A stretch of 64,000 nucleotides of DNA from Leadbetterella byssophila DSM 17132. Lineage in GTDB: Bacteria > Bacteroidota > Bacteroidia > Cytophagales > Spirosomataceae. The stretch lies in contig NC_014655.1 of NCBI RefSeq assembly GCF_000166395.1, forward strand, positions 3,038,001 through 3,102,000, given 5' to 3'. The position numbers and the translations under genes are program-made. How positions within the stretch are numbered: position 1 is the stretch's first letter; each line of letters opens with the position of its first letter. The notes under the pieces are model-generated. The model worked only from the letters and a program-made list of their open reading frames with translations. It ran no database searches and was not told the DNA's origin. Shown one piece after another: positions 42,214 through 51,286 of the stretch.

Positions 42214-44664
42214 ATGAAAACTATTCTTTTAACACTCTTAGTGTGCCTAAGTGCTGTGGCACAAAATGTACGTACAGTATCCGGTAAAATTTACGATGAA
42301 AAGGGGGAAACTCTCCCGTTCGTTAATGTTTTGCTATTTAAATCAAATGGTACATCATTCTACAAGGCCGTAACTTCTGATGAAGACGGAGGTTTTGTGT
42401 TTGATCAGGTAGATAATGACTCCTATTATGTAAAGGTCACTTCCGTGGGTTTCATGGAATGGCAAAGTGAGGTCTTTGAAATCAAAAATCAAAGTTTCGA
42501 GTTAGGTAAAATTGTGTTAGCTGAAAATGCCAAAATGTTAGAGGCAGTTCAGGTCAGAGGCAAAAAGCCTTTCGTTGAGCAACATATCGATAAGATGGTG
42601 CTGAATGTGGAAAATAGCATTGTCAGCAGCGGAAGTACTGCTCTTGAAATACTAGAAAAAGCTCCGGGTGTAACTGTGGATAGACAAAATGATCAAATCA
42701 AGATCAAAAATAAGACAGGTGTGGTAGTGATGATTGATGGTAAGATTACCTATATGTCAGAAGAGGCTCTTGCTCAATACTTGAATAATTTGACTTCTGA
42801 CCAAATAGAGTCAATAGAAATAATAACTCAACCTTCTTCAAAATATGAGGCCGCTGGTAACTCGGGTGTTATTAATATCAAACTGAAAAAGAACAAGAAT
42901 TTTGGAACCAATGGCTCTGTAAGTGCTAGTGCCGCATCCGGATGGTTGCCGGATTCAGACCCAGATCTGTTCAGGGGTAACCTAAATCTTAACCTAAACC
43001 ATAGAAATAAGAAGTGGAATTTGTTTGGCAACGGGAATATTGGCAGATCCAGATTCTATAGTGACAATGACATCAAGAGAACTACCACCTATGCAGGGGT
43101 AACTACTGAATTTGATCAACATGCAGAGCGTGTTGGTGGAGGTAAATTCTACTCCATCAGAGGAGGGGCTGACTATCTATTAAGTGATAGGACTACACTA
43201 GGTGTCCAAGGTGATTTTAATGGATGGGACGGATTCATGGTAGGAGATGGTTTAACAAAGATGAGAGAGATACGTGGGGGAGAAGCGTTTAACAGCTACT
43301 TGTTGCCTACCTCTGAGCGTGATATGTTTAACGCCAACTTTTCCGGTAACTTTAACCTTCGCCATAAAATGAGAAAGGCGGGTGGAGAAATTAGTTTCGA
43401 CTTAGATTATAGTGGATTTAGGGCTGATTCAAAACAAGAATTAAAGAATGAATATTATAGTGTTTATTCTAAGGCAGACTCTGTGACACGTCAATATATG
43501 GTTCAACCTACAGATATCGATTTGTATTCTGCCAAATTAGACTTCGTGTATCCTGCGAATGAAAATCTAAAATACGAATGGGGGCTTAAGTCGAGTTTTG
43601 TAGATACAGATAATAATTTCAAATATCAAAACTGGGTTTTGGGTAATTGGGAAACCGATTTAAATAGGACAAATCACTTTGTGTACAAAGAGTATATCAA
43701 TGCGGGGTATGTAAATGCTTCATATAAATGGAAGAACTGGTATTTTCAAGGCGGTTTAAGGTTAGAACATACCATCTCAGACGGGGAATCTTTCACCACT
43801 AAAGAAAGAAATAAGAGAGATTATTTGAATCTTTTTCCTACTCTTTTTGTGCAGCAAAAATTAAATGACAATAATTCTTTGAAATATTCTTACAGTAGAA
43901 GAATTGATAGACCTAACTATCAGCAGTTGAATCCATTTATGTTCATCTTGGATCCGTACACATACATAGTTGGAAATCCTTTCTTAAAACCTCAGTTTAC
44001 GGATTCCTATGAATTTACCTATACCTTTAAAGATCAGTATAGTGCAGGTCTGTCATTCTCTGATACTAAAGGTCTGATATTCCAAGTGTTGGAGCAAGAT
44101 GATGCTACAAAAACTACATATCAAACGAATAGTAACTTAAAAGGAACTCAGAACTACTCAGTTAACTTCTCTGCTCCTTATGCTATTACCAAATGGTGGA
44201 ATTCTCAAAACAGTTTGAATGTGTTCTATCAGCACTACAAGGATGCAGATGTGGCAGGTGCTTCTTTAAATAAGGGTAAGGTAGCTTATAACTTCAATAC
44301 TAATCACAGTTTCTTGTTGCCTAAGAATTGGTCGGCCGAGTTAAGTATGTGGTTTAACTCCCCTGCTTTATACGGCATTATTGAGGTAGATAAGCCACAA
44401 TATGCGGTTAATGGTGGAATTCAGAAATCATTCCCGCAAAAGAATTCTAAGTTGAAGTTAAGTTTCTCAGACTTGTTCCTGACATCGTTCTTTGGTGGAA
44501 AGATTAACTATGCCAATATGAATGTAGATTTAGGCAACCGTTGGACATCAAGAAGGATATCCTTGACTTATACTTGGAATTTTGGAAATCAGAATGTCAA
44601 GGTTTCCAGGAGATCAACAGGAAATGATGACCTGAAGCGTAGAGCAGCTTCAGACGCTCAATAA
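42214..44664 (+). CDS. TonB-dependent receptor / outer membrane beta-barrel family
   Basis: An 816-residue outer membrane protein (signal MKTILLTLLVCLSAVA, cleavage before Q). It starts with a CarboxypepD_reg-like domain (RTVSGKIYDEKGETLPFVNVLLF), then a plug with SIVSSGSTALEILEKAPGVTVD and SKYEAAGNSGVINIKLKK, and ends with a large beta barrel of the OMP_b-brl_3 type (YSYSRRIDRPNYQQLNPF, ISLTYTWNF). The C-terminal tail NDDLKRRAASDAQ runs beyond the last strand. The ligand is unknown. The ATG at 42214 is preferred to a TTG at 42193. A strong terminator follows at once. Confidence 0.88.
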   Translation: MKTILLTLLVCLSAVAQNVRTVSGKIYDEKGETLPFVNVLLFKSNGTSFYKAVTSDEDGGFVFDQVDNDSYYVKVTSVGFMEWQSEVFEIKNQSFELGKIVLAENAKMLEAVQVRGKKPFVEQHIDKMVLNVENSIVSSGSTALEILEKAPGVTVDRQNDQIKIKNKTGVVVMIDGKITYMSEEALAQYLNNLTSDQIESIEIITQPSSKYEAAGNSGVINIKLKKNKNFGTNGSVSASAASGWLPDSDPDLFRGNLNLNLNHRNKKWNLFGNGNIGRSRFYSDNDIKRTTTYAGVTTEFDQHAERVGGGKFYSIRGGADYLLSDRTTLGVQGDFNGWDGFMVGDGLTKMREIRGGEAFNSYLLPTSERDMFNANFSGNFNLRHKMRKAGGEISFDLDYSGFRADSKQELKNEYYSVYSKADSVTRQYMVQPTDIDLYSAKLDFVYPANENLKYEWGLKSSFVDTDNNFKYQNWVLGNWETDLNRTNHFVYKEYINAGYVNASYKWKNWYFQGGLRLEHTISDGESFTTKERNKRDYLNLFPTLFVQQKLNDNNSLKYSYSRRIDRPNYQQLNPFMFILDPYTYIVGNPFLKPQFTDSYEFTYTFKDQYSAGLSFSDTKGLIFQVLEQDDATKTTYQTNSNLKGTQNYSVNFSAPYAITKWWNSQNSLNVFYQHYKDADVAGASLNKGKVAYNFNTNHSFLLPKNWSAELSMWFNSPALYGIIEVDKPQYAVNGGIQKSFPQKNSKLKLSFSDLFLTSFFGGKINYANMNVDLGNRWTSRRISLTYTWNFGNQNVKVSRRSTGNDDLKRRAASDAQ

Positions 44665-44668
44665 AATT

Positions 44669-44706
44669 AAGAGCCTCAGGAACTTTGGACTGAGGCTCTT
44701 TCGTTT
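44669..44706 (+). terminator. Terminator of the outer membrane receptor gene
   Basis: Perfect 11-bp stem AAGAGCCTCAG/CTGAGGCTCTT with a 10-base loop, followed by TCGTTTTT. Confidence 0.9.
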
Positions 44707-44714
44707 TTCTAATG

Positions 44715-44738
44715 GTTAGATTCTTTGAAGAATCCAAC
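44715..44738 (+). terminator. Possible second (tandem) terminator hairpin
   Basis: Arms GTTAGATTCTT/AAGAATCCAAC with one mismatch and 2-base loop (in practice a shorter stem), followed by TTTCCTTTTT. It sits 9 bases after the first terminator. Confidence 0.4.
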
Positions 44739-44781
44739 TTTCCTTTTTCAGTATAATATTGAATACTGAGGCCTCTATTAA

Positions 44782-44799
44782 AATATGATTTTTATCATG
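44782..44799. promoter_or_regulatory. CRP-type dyad upstream of hemA (imperfect copy)
   Basis: AATATGA-N6-TCATG. It matches the TATGA-N6-TCATA dyads found upstream of ccoI and ccoNO in 9 of 10 half-site bases. It lies 122 bases before the hemA ATG. Confidence 0.4.
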
Positions 44800-44894
44800 C
44801 TCTTGATTATCAATTATTTGGTTATAAGTAAATTATAGGAATTTAGAATATTTCTAAATTTAGATTTAACTAGATTTTGTACTAAAATTAAGAG

Positions 44895-44902
44895 TAAATT
44901 TG
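44895..44902 (+). promoter_or_regulatory. -7 element of hemA
   Basis: TAAATTTG, exact TAnnTTTG match, 19 bases before the hemA ATG. A TTTG at 44876-44879 lies 15 bases upstream, closer than the usual spacing. Confidence 0.5.
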
Positions 44903-44921
44903 TGTTCGATTTTGTAAAGGA

Positions 44922-46181
44922 ATGTCAGAGAGATTACAGAGTTTGTCTTTGTCTTATAAAAAAGCTCCCTTTGAAATTAGGGAGAAACTGACCTTGTCAG
45001 AGGGTGAGATTAAGGATCTGTATATCAAATTCAAAGATGTTTTAGGTATCAAAGAATCTTTGATCATTTCTACTTGTAATAGAACGGAAGTATATTTCCG
45101 GTCGGCTGATGACATCAGTGCAGATTTGATTCGTCTTTTAGCTTCAGTTAAGGCGATTGATTCCTCAGAATTAGAAGGGTATTTTGAAGTTAATACAGAA
45201 GAGAGGGCTGCTTTGACCTATCTTTTTGAAGTTGCTTTAGGATTGCATTCTCAAGTAGTAGGAGACCAGCAAATCATTAATCAGGTTAAGCAAGCTTATC
45301 AATGGGCTGCTGATATGGATATGACGGGCACGTACCTGCATAGAGTTATGCACACTATCTTCTTTGCGAATAAGAGGGTGGTACAGGAAACGGAATTCCA
45401 TGATGGTGCAGCTTCCACTTCTTATGCCACTATTGATTTGATGCAAAGTATTCTTCCTGCCATGGCTCATCCTAGAATTTTAGTTTTGGGATTGGGAGAA
45501 ATGGGAGAAGATGTGGCTAAAACTTTGTTTGAGAAAGACATCAAGAATGTGACTTTATGTAATCGTAGTAAAGAAAAAGCGGAGGCTTTAGCTGAGCTTT
45601 ATCAGTACGATTATATGTCCTATTTTGATTTGATCAATAGGATTTCGGAGTTTGATATTATCATCTCTTCTTTGCGTTTGATGCAGCCCATTATCACTAA
45701 GTCTGTATTGAGCAAGCGTCAGTCTATTACCTATTGTTTTGACCTTTCTATTCCTCATAGTATTCATCCGGAAGTAGCTGAATTGCCGGGTGTAGTTTTC
45801 TATGGATTGGATGAGATTCAACAAATCACAGATGAATCTATAGACAAGAGATTAGCAGCAGTTCCAGCGGTAAAAGGCATTATTGAGGAACTTGTAGAAG
45901 ATATAGATACTTGGTCTAAAGAGCTTCAGTTATCTCCTACCATTCATAAACTTAAGAATGCTTTAGAGCAGATTCGTCAAGAGGAAATGGCTAAGCATTT
46001 GAAAGGTTTGACAGAAGAGGAGGCTAAAAAAGTGGAGAAAATCACTTCCGGAATGATGCAAAAGATCATTAAAATGCCTGTTCTTCAATTGAAAGCCGCT
46101 TGTAAAAGAGGTGAGGCCGAAGAACTCATTGACTTCATAACAGATCTATTTGATCTGGAAAAAACTTCCATTAAAGCTTAA
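44922..46181 (+). CDS. hemA: Glutamyl-tRNA reductase
   Basis: A 419-residue NADPH enzyme that starts heme synthesis by reducing glutamyl-tRNA to glutamate-1-semialdehyde. The catalytic Cys52 is in ISTCNRTEVYF, VGDQQIINQVKQAY binds substrate, and the NADPH domain has ILVLGLGEMGEDVAKTL near 187. The C-terminal dimerisation helices are present. The stop codon overlaps that of the convergent ccoS (TTAA). A location beside the cbb3 oxidase genes fits a demand for heme. Confidence 0.96.
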   Translation: MSERLQSLSLSYKKAPFEIREKLTLSEGEIKDLYIKFKDVLGIKESLIISTCNRTEVYFRSADDISADLIRLLASVKAIDSSELEGYFEVNTEERAALTYLFEVALGLHSQVVGDQQIINQVKQAYQWAADMDMTGTYLHRVMHTIFFANKRVVQETEFHDGAASTSYATIDLMQSILPAMAHPRILVLGLGEMGEDVAKTLFEKDIKNVTLCNRSKEKAEALAELYQYDYMSYFDLINRISEFDIIISSLRLMQPIITKSVLSKRQSITYCFDLSIPHSIHPEVAELPGVVFYGLDEIQQITDESIDKRLAAVPAVKGIIEELVEDIDTWSKELQLSPTIHKLKNALEQIRQEEMAKHLKGLTEEEAKKVEKITSGMMQKIIKMPVLQLKAACKRGEAEELIDFITDLFDLEKTSIKA

Positions 46182-46327
46182 TCTTTTTTTTCGTCTTCGA
46201 ATAGAATCCGAATGGCAGGTGTATGCGTGTCATCAAATTGTCCATCTTTTGTAGCCCAAAAGAATGAGATCAAAAATCCACCGGCAATCAAGAGTGCCAA
46301 TATCACTAAGAATACAATAACTCCCAT
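46178..46327 (-). CDS. ccoS: Cytochrome oxidase maturation protein CcoS, cbb3-type
   Basis: A 49-residue membrane protein. One N-terminal transmembrane helix (VIVFLVILALLIAGGFLISFFW) is followed by ATKDGQFDDTHTPAIRILFEDEKKD; the GQFDD…P…RILFED tail is the CcoS signature. It is needed for heme/copper insertion in CcoN in other bacteria. The ATG overlaps the ccoI stop by one base (TAATG) and the stop overlaps the hemA stop from the other strand. Confidence 0.92.
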   Translation of the reverse strand: MGVIVFLVILALLIAGGFLISFFWATKDGQFDDTHTPAIRILFEDEKKD

Positions 46328-48708
46328 TAGATCAGTTTTTTAATTTTGGCAAATAAATAAGTAGAACCTACTGCGAATAGGACTACTGACATAGAACTTA
46401 ATGGCATAAATACGGCTGCATACAGAGGGCTCAGGTATCCACTGGTGGCTAAGCCAAGTCCTATGAAATTATATAATATAGAAAGGGCAAAAGCTGCTCT
46501 TACTACTAGCATGGATGCTTTGCTGAAAGATAGGAATTTCCCTAGTTTTCCGAAACCTTCAGCATCCAGTATGATGTCACAACTTGGGGAAAAGGCATTG
46601 ATGTCCTCACTTAAGGCTACTCCTACATGTGCTTGTCGCAACGCTCCCGCGTCATTTAAGCCATCTCCTATCATTAGGACTTTCCTACCGTCAAGGGCTT
46701 GTATATAGCTTAATTTATCCTGAGGTTTTAGTTGGAATCTCATATCTGAGAAATACGGAGCTAAAACTCTTTTGTCTCTATCTCCATCTCCAGAAATTAA
46801 TCTCAGGTCATAGTATTGGCTTAATCGATTAAGGACCCCATCCCAGTTCTTTCTGTATTTTGTTTCGATCTGGTAATATCCTTTAATTACTCCATCTACT
46901 TCGATCCAGACCTGTCCAGGTTCTCTGTCTTTTACCTGAAGGAAGCTAGCACTACCTAAACGTAGTGCGTGCCCTTCCACCTTGCCCATTATGCCATGGC
47001 CTCTGATTTCCTTAAAGTTAGAAACGGAGTAAGTAGCTTCTGGTATATGGGCGGTCAACAGTTTACTTAGGGGATGTAAAGATTGGGAAGTGAGGGATTT
47101 GACCCATTTCAGTTCTTCTATATTTAGTTCTTGACCATGGTATGCAATTTGACCCGTATGTCCTTCTGTTAAGGTACCGGTTTTGTCAAAAGCTATGGTG
47201 TCTATTTCCGCCAATAATGGAATAATACCTTGATTTTTGACAAAGAACTTGTTCTTGCCCAAAATGCTCATGGCTGCATTCATGGCAAATGGTAAGGCCA
47301 AGGTAAGTGCGCAGGGGCAGGCCACCATTAGAACAGCGGTGACTGTTCTCCACATGAGTTCAGGATTATTTATTTTCCAATATATGCCTGTGATAAGGGC
47401 TATACCTATAGCTATATAGGTAAAATATTTGGCGAAAATATTAGCAAAGTGAGATGTCCGAGAAGACTTTTCTTTCTTGAATGCTTCATTGTTCCATAGT
47501 TCTGTCAAGTAGCTTTTTGAAACCGGCTTTTCGATTCGGATATCAATCTGGGTGCCTAATTGCCTGCCTCCTGCATATATACTTTCTCCCTCTTGAACTT
47601 CTATAGGAGCGGATTCTCCAGTAACAAAGCTGTAGTCGACTAGCGCATTACCGGAAATTACGGTGGAGTCTGCCGGTATGAGTTCCTGATGTTTGATTTC
47701 TACGATTTCACCTTGCTGAAGTTCAGAAATGTTCTTGAATTCTCCGTCTTTCGTTTTAACAGCTAGAGGAAAGTAAGATTTGTAGTCGTGTTCAAAGGAA
47801 AGGTACTTGTAAGTAACTTGCTGCATCCATTTACCTACCAATAAGAACAGTACGAGTCCCGCTAAACTGTCCCAATATCCCGAGGTTTGTTCTATGAATG
47901 TTTCATAGGTACTACGAATAAAGAGTGCCGTGATTCCCATGGCGATGGGTATGTCTACACTTAATACGTTAGTGGTTTTCTTCCAATTCTCTTTTATAGA
48001 GATCCAGGCACCTTTGAGGAAATCAGATGCACCATAAAAGAATACCGGAAGTGCCAATAGGAAGTTCAAGTACAAGAAGAACTTCTGGTATTGAGCATCT
48101 ACTGCATTTTGGAGATCCAGTTTAAAGTATTCAGGAAAGCTTAGTAGCATAATGTTTCCAAAGCAGAATCCGGTAACTCCTATTTTTAGGAGGATGGAAT
48201 GATTTTGTTTTGGTTCGTTTGCCTTTACACTTCCGAATGAGATGCTGGGGGGATAGCCTAAGGTGGCAAGTAGTTCTACTATTTCTTTGAGTGTGACTTT
48301 CTGAGGATCATAACTGACAAAAAGCCTCTTTTGGATGAAATTTAGTCGGGAAGTAAGGATTCCCTCTTTGATCTTTTGGAAATTTTCCAAAAGCCAAACG
48401 CAAGAGCTACAGTGTACATCCGGTATGAATAGAGTGACTTTAGCTAAGTTTTGGCTATTATAATCCAATAAGGAAGAGCAAATGGTTTCGTTGCTTAGAA
48501 AATCGTATTTACCCTGAAAGTTTTTGGCTTTCAGATTCGTACCATCATTAAAGTCATAGTAGGTGCAAAGCCCATTATCGGAAAGGATTTCATATACGGT
48601 TTTGCATCCTACACAACAGAACACTTTATCGTCATAATGCAAGGTTTCTTGCTCGCAAAGGCTATCGCAATGATAGCATTTCACCTGCTCTATTTCTTTA
48701 ATTTTCAT
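46327..48708 (-). CDS. ccoI: Copper-transporting P1B-type ATPase CcoI/FixI
   Basis: A 793-residue P-type ATPase that supplies copper for cbb3 oxidase assembly. The N-terminus has a cysteine-rich knuckle (CYHCDSLC…CCVGC) and an HMA domain (CSSCVWLLENF). About eight helices follow, with CPC at 464-466, phosphorylation Asp508 in DKTGT, SLHPLSK and GDGLNDAGAL. The ATG at 48708 is preceded by GGGGA; the frame is open three codons further to a TTG. It is coupled to ccoS by TAATG. A CRP-type dyad lies 100 bases upstream. Confidence 0.94.
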   Translation of the reverse strand: MKIKEIEQVKCYHCDSLCEQETLHYDDKVFCCVGCKTVYEILSDNGLCTYYDFNDGTNLKAKNFQGKYDFLSNETICSSLLDYNSQNLAKVTLFIPDVHCSSCVWLLENFQKIKEGILTSRLNFIQKRLFVSYDPQKVTLKEIVELLATLGYPPSISFGSVKANEPKQNHSILLKIGVTGFCFGNIMLLSFPEYFKLDLQNAVDAQYQKFFLYLNFLLALPVFFYGASDFLKGAWISIKENWKKTTNVLSVDIPIAMGITALFIRSTYETFIEQTSGYWDSLAGLVLFLLVGKWMQQVTYKYLSFEHDYKSYFPLAVKTKDGEFKNISELQQGEIVEIKHQELIPADSTVISGNALVDYSFVTGESAPIEVQEGESIYAGGRQLGTQIDIRIEKPVSKSYLTELWNNEAFKKEKSSRTSHFANIFAKYFTYIAIGIALITGIYWKINNPELMWRTVTAVLMVACPCALTLALPFAMNAAMSILGKNKFFVKNQGIIPLLAEIDTIAFDKTGTLTEGHTGQIAYHGQELNIEELKWVKSLTSQSLHPLSKLLTAHIPEATYSVSNFKEIRGHGIMGKVEGHALRLGSASFLQVKDREPGQVWIEVDGVIKGYYQIETKYRKNWDGVLNRLSQYYDLRLISGDGDRDKRVLAPYFSDMRFQLKPQDKLSYIQALDGRKVLMIGDGLNDAGALRQAHVGVALSEDINAFSPSCDIILDAEGFGKLGKFLSFSKASMLVVRAAFALSILYNFIGLGLATSGYLSPLYAAVFMPLSSMSVVLFAVGSTYLFAKIKKLI

Positions 48709-49050
48709 ATTCCCCAAATTTTAAGAAAGGTCATGTGAATTTTGGTCCTGTTAAGTATTTGGTTACAAAACTGGAACAATGCTAAGATTTATAAAATGAC
48801 CTGGAATTCGGAAAAATATGACCATTCTCATATTCAAAAGGTTAAATCAGTCCCTCAATCTGAAATTTATAGAATATTTTTTCAGAGGTAAAATAATTAA
48901 TGTGCTGAATAACAGTCAAATATAGATGATTTTCTGGTCATTATTAAGATGATTTTTAAGGGAATGATGAACATCATTTTATAACTTTGGGAGTTGAAAT
49001 AATTTTGTAAGGTTTACAAGTGTCTATCGGGCACTTTAAAACAAATAAGT
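48709..49050. other. ccoI / PAS-kinase divergent regulatory region
   Basis: 342 bases without a gene. It contains the dyad AATATGA-N6-TCATATT (48815-48834), plus-strand boxes TAACTTTG (48982-48989) and TAATTTTG (49000-49007) as candidate promoters for the kinase, and a minus-strand TATATTTG (48924-48917). None has a good -33 partner. Confidence 0.55.
48808..48834. promoter_or_regulatory. CRP-type dyad upstream of ccoI
   Basis: TCGGAAAAATATGA followed by N6 and TCATATT. The dyad AATATGA-N6-TCATATT has perfect 7-base arms and the 5-6-5 spacing of CRP sites (TGTGA-N6-TCACA). The same first 14 bases recur upstream of ccoNO. Confidence 0.65.
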
Positions 49051-50244
49051 ATGGGTGAAAGGGACTTTTCAGATCCTTCGGAAGGGATTTTTATGTATAC
49101 CACAGAGGGCATCTTTATCGTAGATCAAGATGGGATGATTATCCGAGCTAATCCTAGCGCGGAAAAGATATTTGGGTATCCTGAAAATACCTTGGCTGGA
49201 AGAAGAATTGAAGATCTGATACCAAAGAGATATCATAAATCTCATCCAAACCATAGAAAATCATTCCATGGTGAATCGCAAGCGCGCTCCATGGGTTTGG
49301 GGCGAGATTTATATGGATTGAGGTTAGATGGTTCTGAATTTCCGGTGGAGATCAGTTTGAGCCCTTTTTCCAATAGTACCGGAAATTTCGTGATCGCTTT
49401 TGTGATCGACATTAGTGTGAGAAAAGAAGCGGAATTAAAGCTAATTGCCTACAAAGACGAACTTGAAAAGAAAGTGGAAGAACGAACTCTTGACTTAAGG
49501 AGTACGATAGAAAGCTTAGAGACAATTAAGAATGATCTCGATGATGCTTTAAAGAGAGAGCAGGAACTGGGCTCTATGAAGAGTCGCTTTGTGTCTATTG
49601 CCTCTCATGAGTTCCGCACGCCATTAGCCACAATACTTTCATCCTTGTCTTTAGTAGAGAAATATGGCAATTTGAATGAAATAGAGAAGAGAGATAGGCA
49701 TATTCAGAGGATAAAATCAGCCGTAAGAAATTTAACAGAGATCCTCAATGATTTTCTATCTCTAAATAGATTAGAAGAGGGTAAGGTTGTTATTTCTTCG
49801 GAGACTTTTGAAGTTGATATATTAATGGAAGAAGTCTATAATCAAGTTTTGCCCTTATTGAAAAAGGATCAGACTATAGTGAGGCAACATACGGGTTCAT
49901 TGAGATTTAAATCCGATCCGAGGTTGATTACCAATATATTGTTGAATCTACTTTCGAATGCTATTAAGTTTTCTGCAAATGGAAAAACTATCCGCCTAAG
50001 TTCTCATCTTGATGATAAAGGCTTGGTGTTAAAGGTCAAAGATGAGGGGATTGGAATTCCGGCAGGGGAAAGAAAGAGAGTTTTTGAAAGATTCTACAGG
50101 ATGAGTAATGCGGGGGAAATTCAAGGGACCGGATTGGGCTTGAGTATCGTGAGTCATTACGTGACCTTGTTAAACGGAACGATTTCATTTGAAAGCACAG
50201 AGAACGTGGGAACTGAATTCACAGTTGTCCTGCCTGAAAGTTAA
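49051..50244 (+). CDS. PAS-domain sensor histidine kinase, FixL-like
   Basis: A 397-residue cytoplasmic kinase without transmembrane segments. PAS domain ~10-128, coiled coil ~130-172, His186 in SIASHEFRTPLATIL, ATPase motifs NLLSNAIKFS, DEGIGIP and GTGLGLSIV. Aligned to the heme PAS of rhizobial FixL on G-x-G-R and DG, His65 falls on the proximal heme ligand and Arg85 on the oxygen-sensing Arg220. This is suggestive; many non-heme PAS domains share part of the pattern. The gene is divergent from ccoI and 4 bases upstream of its regulator. Confidence 0.85.
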   Translation: MGERDFSDPSEGIFMYTTEGIFIVDQDGMIIRANPSAEKIFGYPENTLAGRRIEDLIPKRYHKSHPNHRKSFHGESQARSMGLGRDLYGLRLDGSEFPVEISLSPFSNSTGNFVIAFVIDISVRKEAELKLIAYKDELEKKVEERTLDLRSTIESLETIKNDLDDALKREQELGSMKSRFVSIASHEFRTPLATILSSLSLVEKYGNLNEIEKRDRHIQRIKSAVRNLTEILNDFLSLNRLEEGKVVISSETFEVDILMEEVYNQVLPLLKKDQTIVRQHTGSLRFKSDPRLITNILLNLLSNAIKFSANGKTIRLSSHLDDKGLVLKVKDEGIGIPAGERKRVFERFYRMSNAGEIQGTGLGLSIVSHYVTLLNGTISFESTENVGTEFTVVLPES

Positions 50245-50248
50245 GACT

Positions 50249-51286
50249 ATGAGAATATTATTAATAGAGGATAACCAGGAGATTCGTGAGAACATTTGCG
50301 AGATTCTGGAATTGGATGGATTCGATGTCATTACTGCTGCTAATGGTAAGGAGGGTTTAGATTTAGCTAGAGAATCTGTCCCGGATCTTATTGTATGTGA
50401 TATCATGATGCCGGTGATGGATGGGTATACTGTTCTTTATTTCTTATCCAAAGAGCCAAAGACTGCTGATATTCCCTTTATTTTCCTTACGGCTAAAGCT
50501 GAACGCTTAGACTTTAGAAAAGGTATGGAGATGGGGGCTGATGATTATATCACAAAGCCTTTTGAAGATGTAGAATTAATCAATGCTATCCGTAGTCGCC
50601 TGAAAAAAAAGGAACTGGTTAGGAAGGAGTATTCCAAGGATATGCAGGGTCTAGATCAGTTGGTATCCGATGCTGAAGGAGAAAGGGCCTTGAAAAACCT
50701 GATTGAAAACAGGGAAGTGAGGGATTACAAGAAGAAGACAGATATTTACAGGGAAGGAGACTATCCTTTATATTTATACTATCTGCAATCCGGTAAGGCC
50801 AAAGCTTACAAGACGAATGAATACGGGAAGGAGTTAATCATTAATCTTTACAATGAGGGGGATTTTATAGGTTATACGGACCTCATTCGGGAGTCTAATT
50901 TCAATGAAACCTTGACGGCTCTGGAAGATTGTAAGGTGATTTTGATCCCCAGAAAGATCTTCTCGGATTTGATCCTTAAAAATCCATCCGTTTCTATAAA
51001 GTTTATTCAATTGATTTCAAAGAATATTCAAACCATAGAGTCGGAGCTGATTAAGCTAGCTTATAATTCGGTTAGAAAAAGAGTTTCAGAGTCTTTATTG
51101 CTTTTCTTCAAAGATGAAACAGAATCACTAAAAGTGAGTAGGGAAGATTTAGCTTCCAAGGCGGGCACTTCCTTAGAAACGGCCATTCGTACTTTGTCAG
51201 ACTTTAAAGATGAAAGATTAATAGAGATAACGGGAGGGAGAATATCCCTTTTGGATGTTGATCGTTTGCGTAATATGCGTAATTAA
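50249..51286 (+). CDS. Response regulator fused to CRP/FNR transcription factor
   Basis: A 345-residue protein with an N-terminal receiver (~1-120: EDN, Asp51 in LIVCDIMMPVMDG, Thr in FLTAKA, Lys in ITKPF), a cyclic-nucleotide-type beta-roll (~165-260: REGDYPLYLYYLQSGKAKAY, EGDFIGYTD) and a Crp-type helix-turn-helix (~300-345: SREDLASKAGTSLETAIRTLSDFKDERLIE). The recognition helix has Glu and Arg spaced as in CRP/FNR (E-x3-R). There is no Cys cluster like FNR. The ATG at 50249 begins MRILLIEDN; it is 4 bases behind the kinase stop. The 3' end overlaps the convergent TauE-like gene by 4 bases. Confidence 0.9.
   Translation: MRILLIEDNQEIRENICEILELDGFDVITAANGKEGLDLARESVPDLIVCDIMMPVMDGYTVLYFLSKEPKTADIPFIFLTAKAERLDFRKGMEMGADDYITKPFEDVELINAIRSRLKKKELVRKEYSKDMQGLDQLVSDAEGERALKNLIENREVRDYKKKTDIYREGDYPLYLYYLQSGKAKAYKTNEYGKELIINLYNEGDFIGYTDLIRESNFNETLTALEDCKVILIPRKIFSDLILKNPSVSIKFIQLISKNIQTIESELIKLAYNSVRKRVSESLLLFFKDETESLKVSREDLASKAGTSLETAIRTLSDFKDERLIEITGGRISLLDVDRLRNMRN

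Noticed and set aside
44803-44813. TTGATTATCAA upstream of hemA as an FNR box
   Set aside because: The arms TTGAT/ATCAA are separated by 1 base instead of 4, so it does not fit an FNR site.
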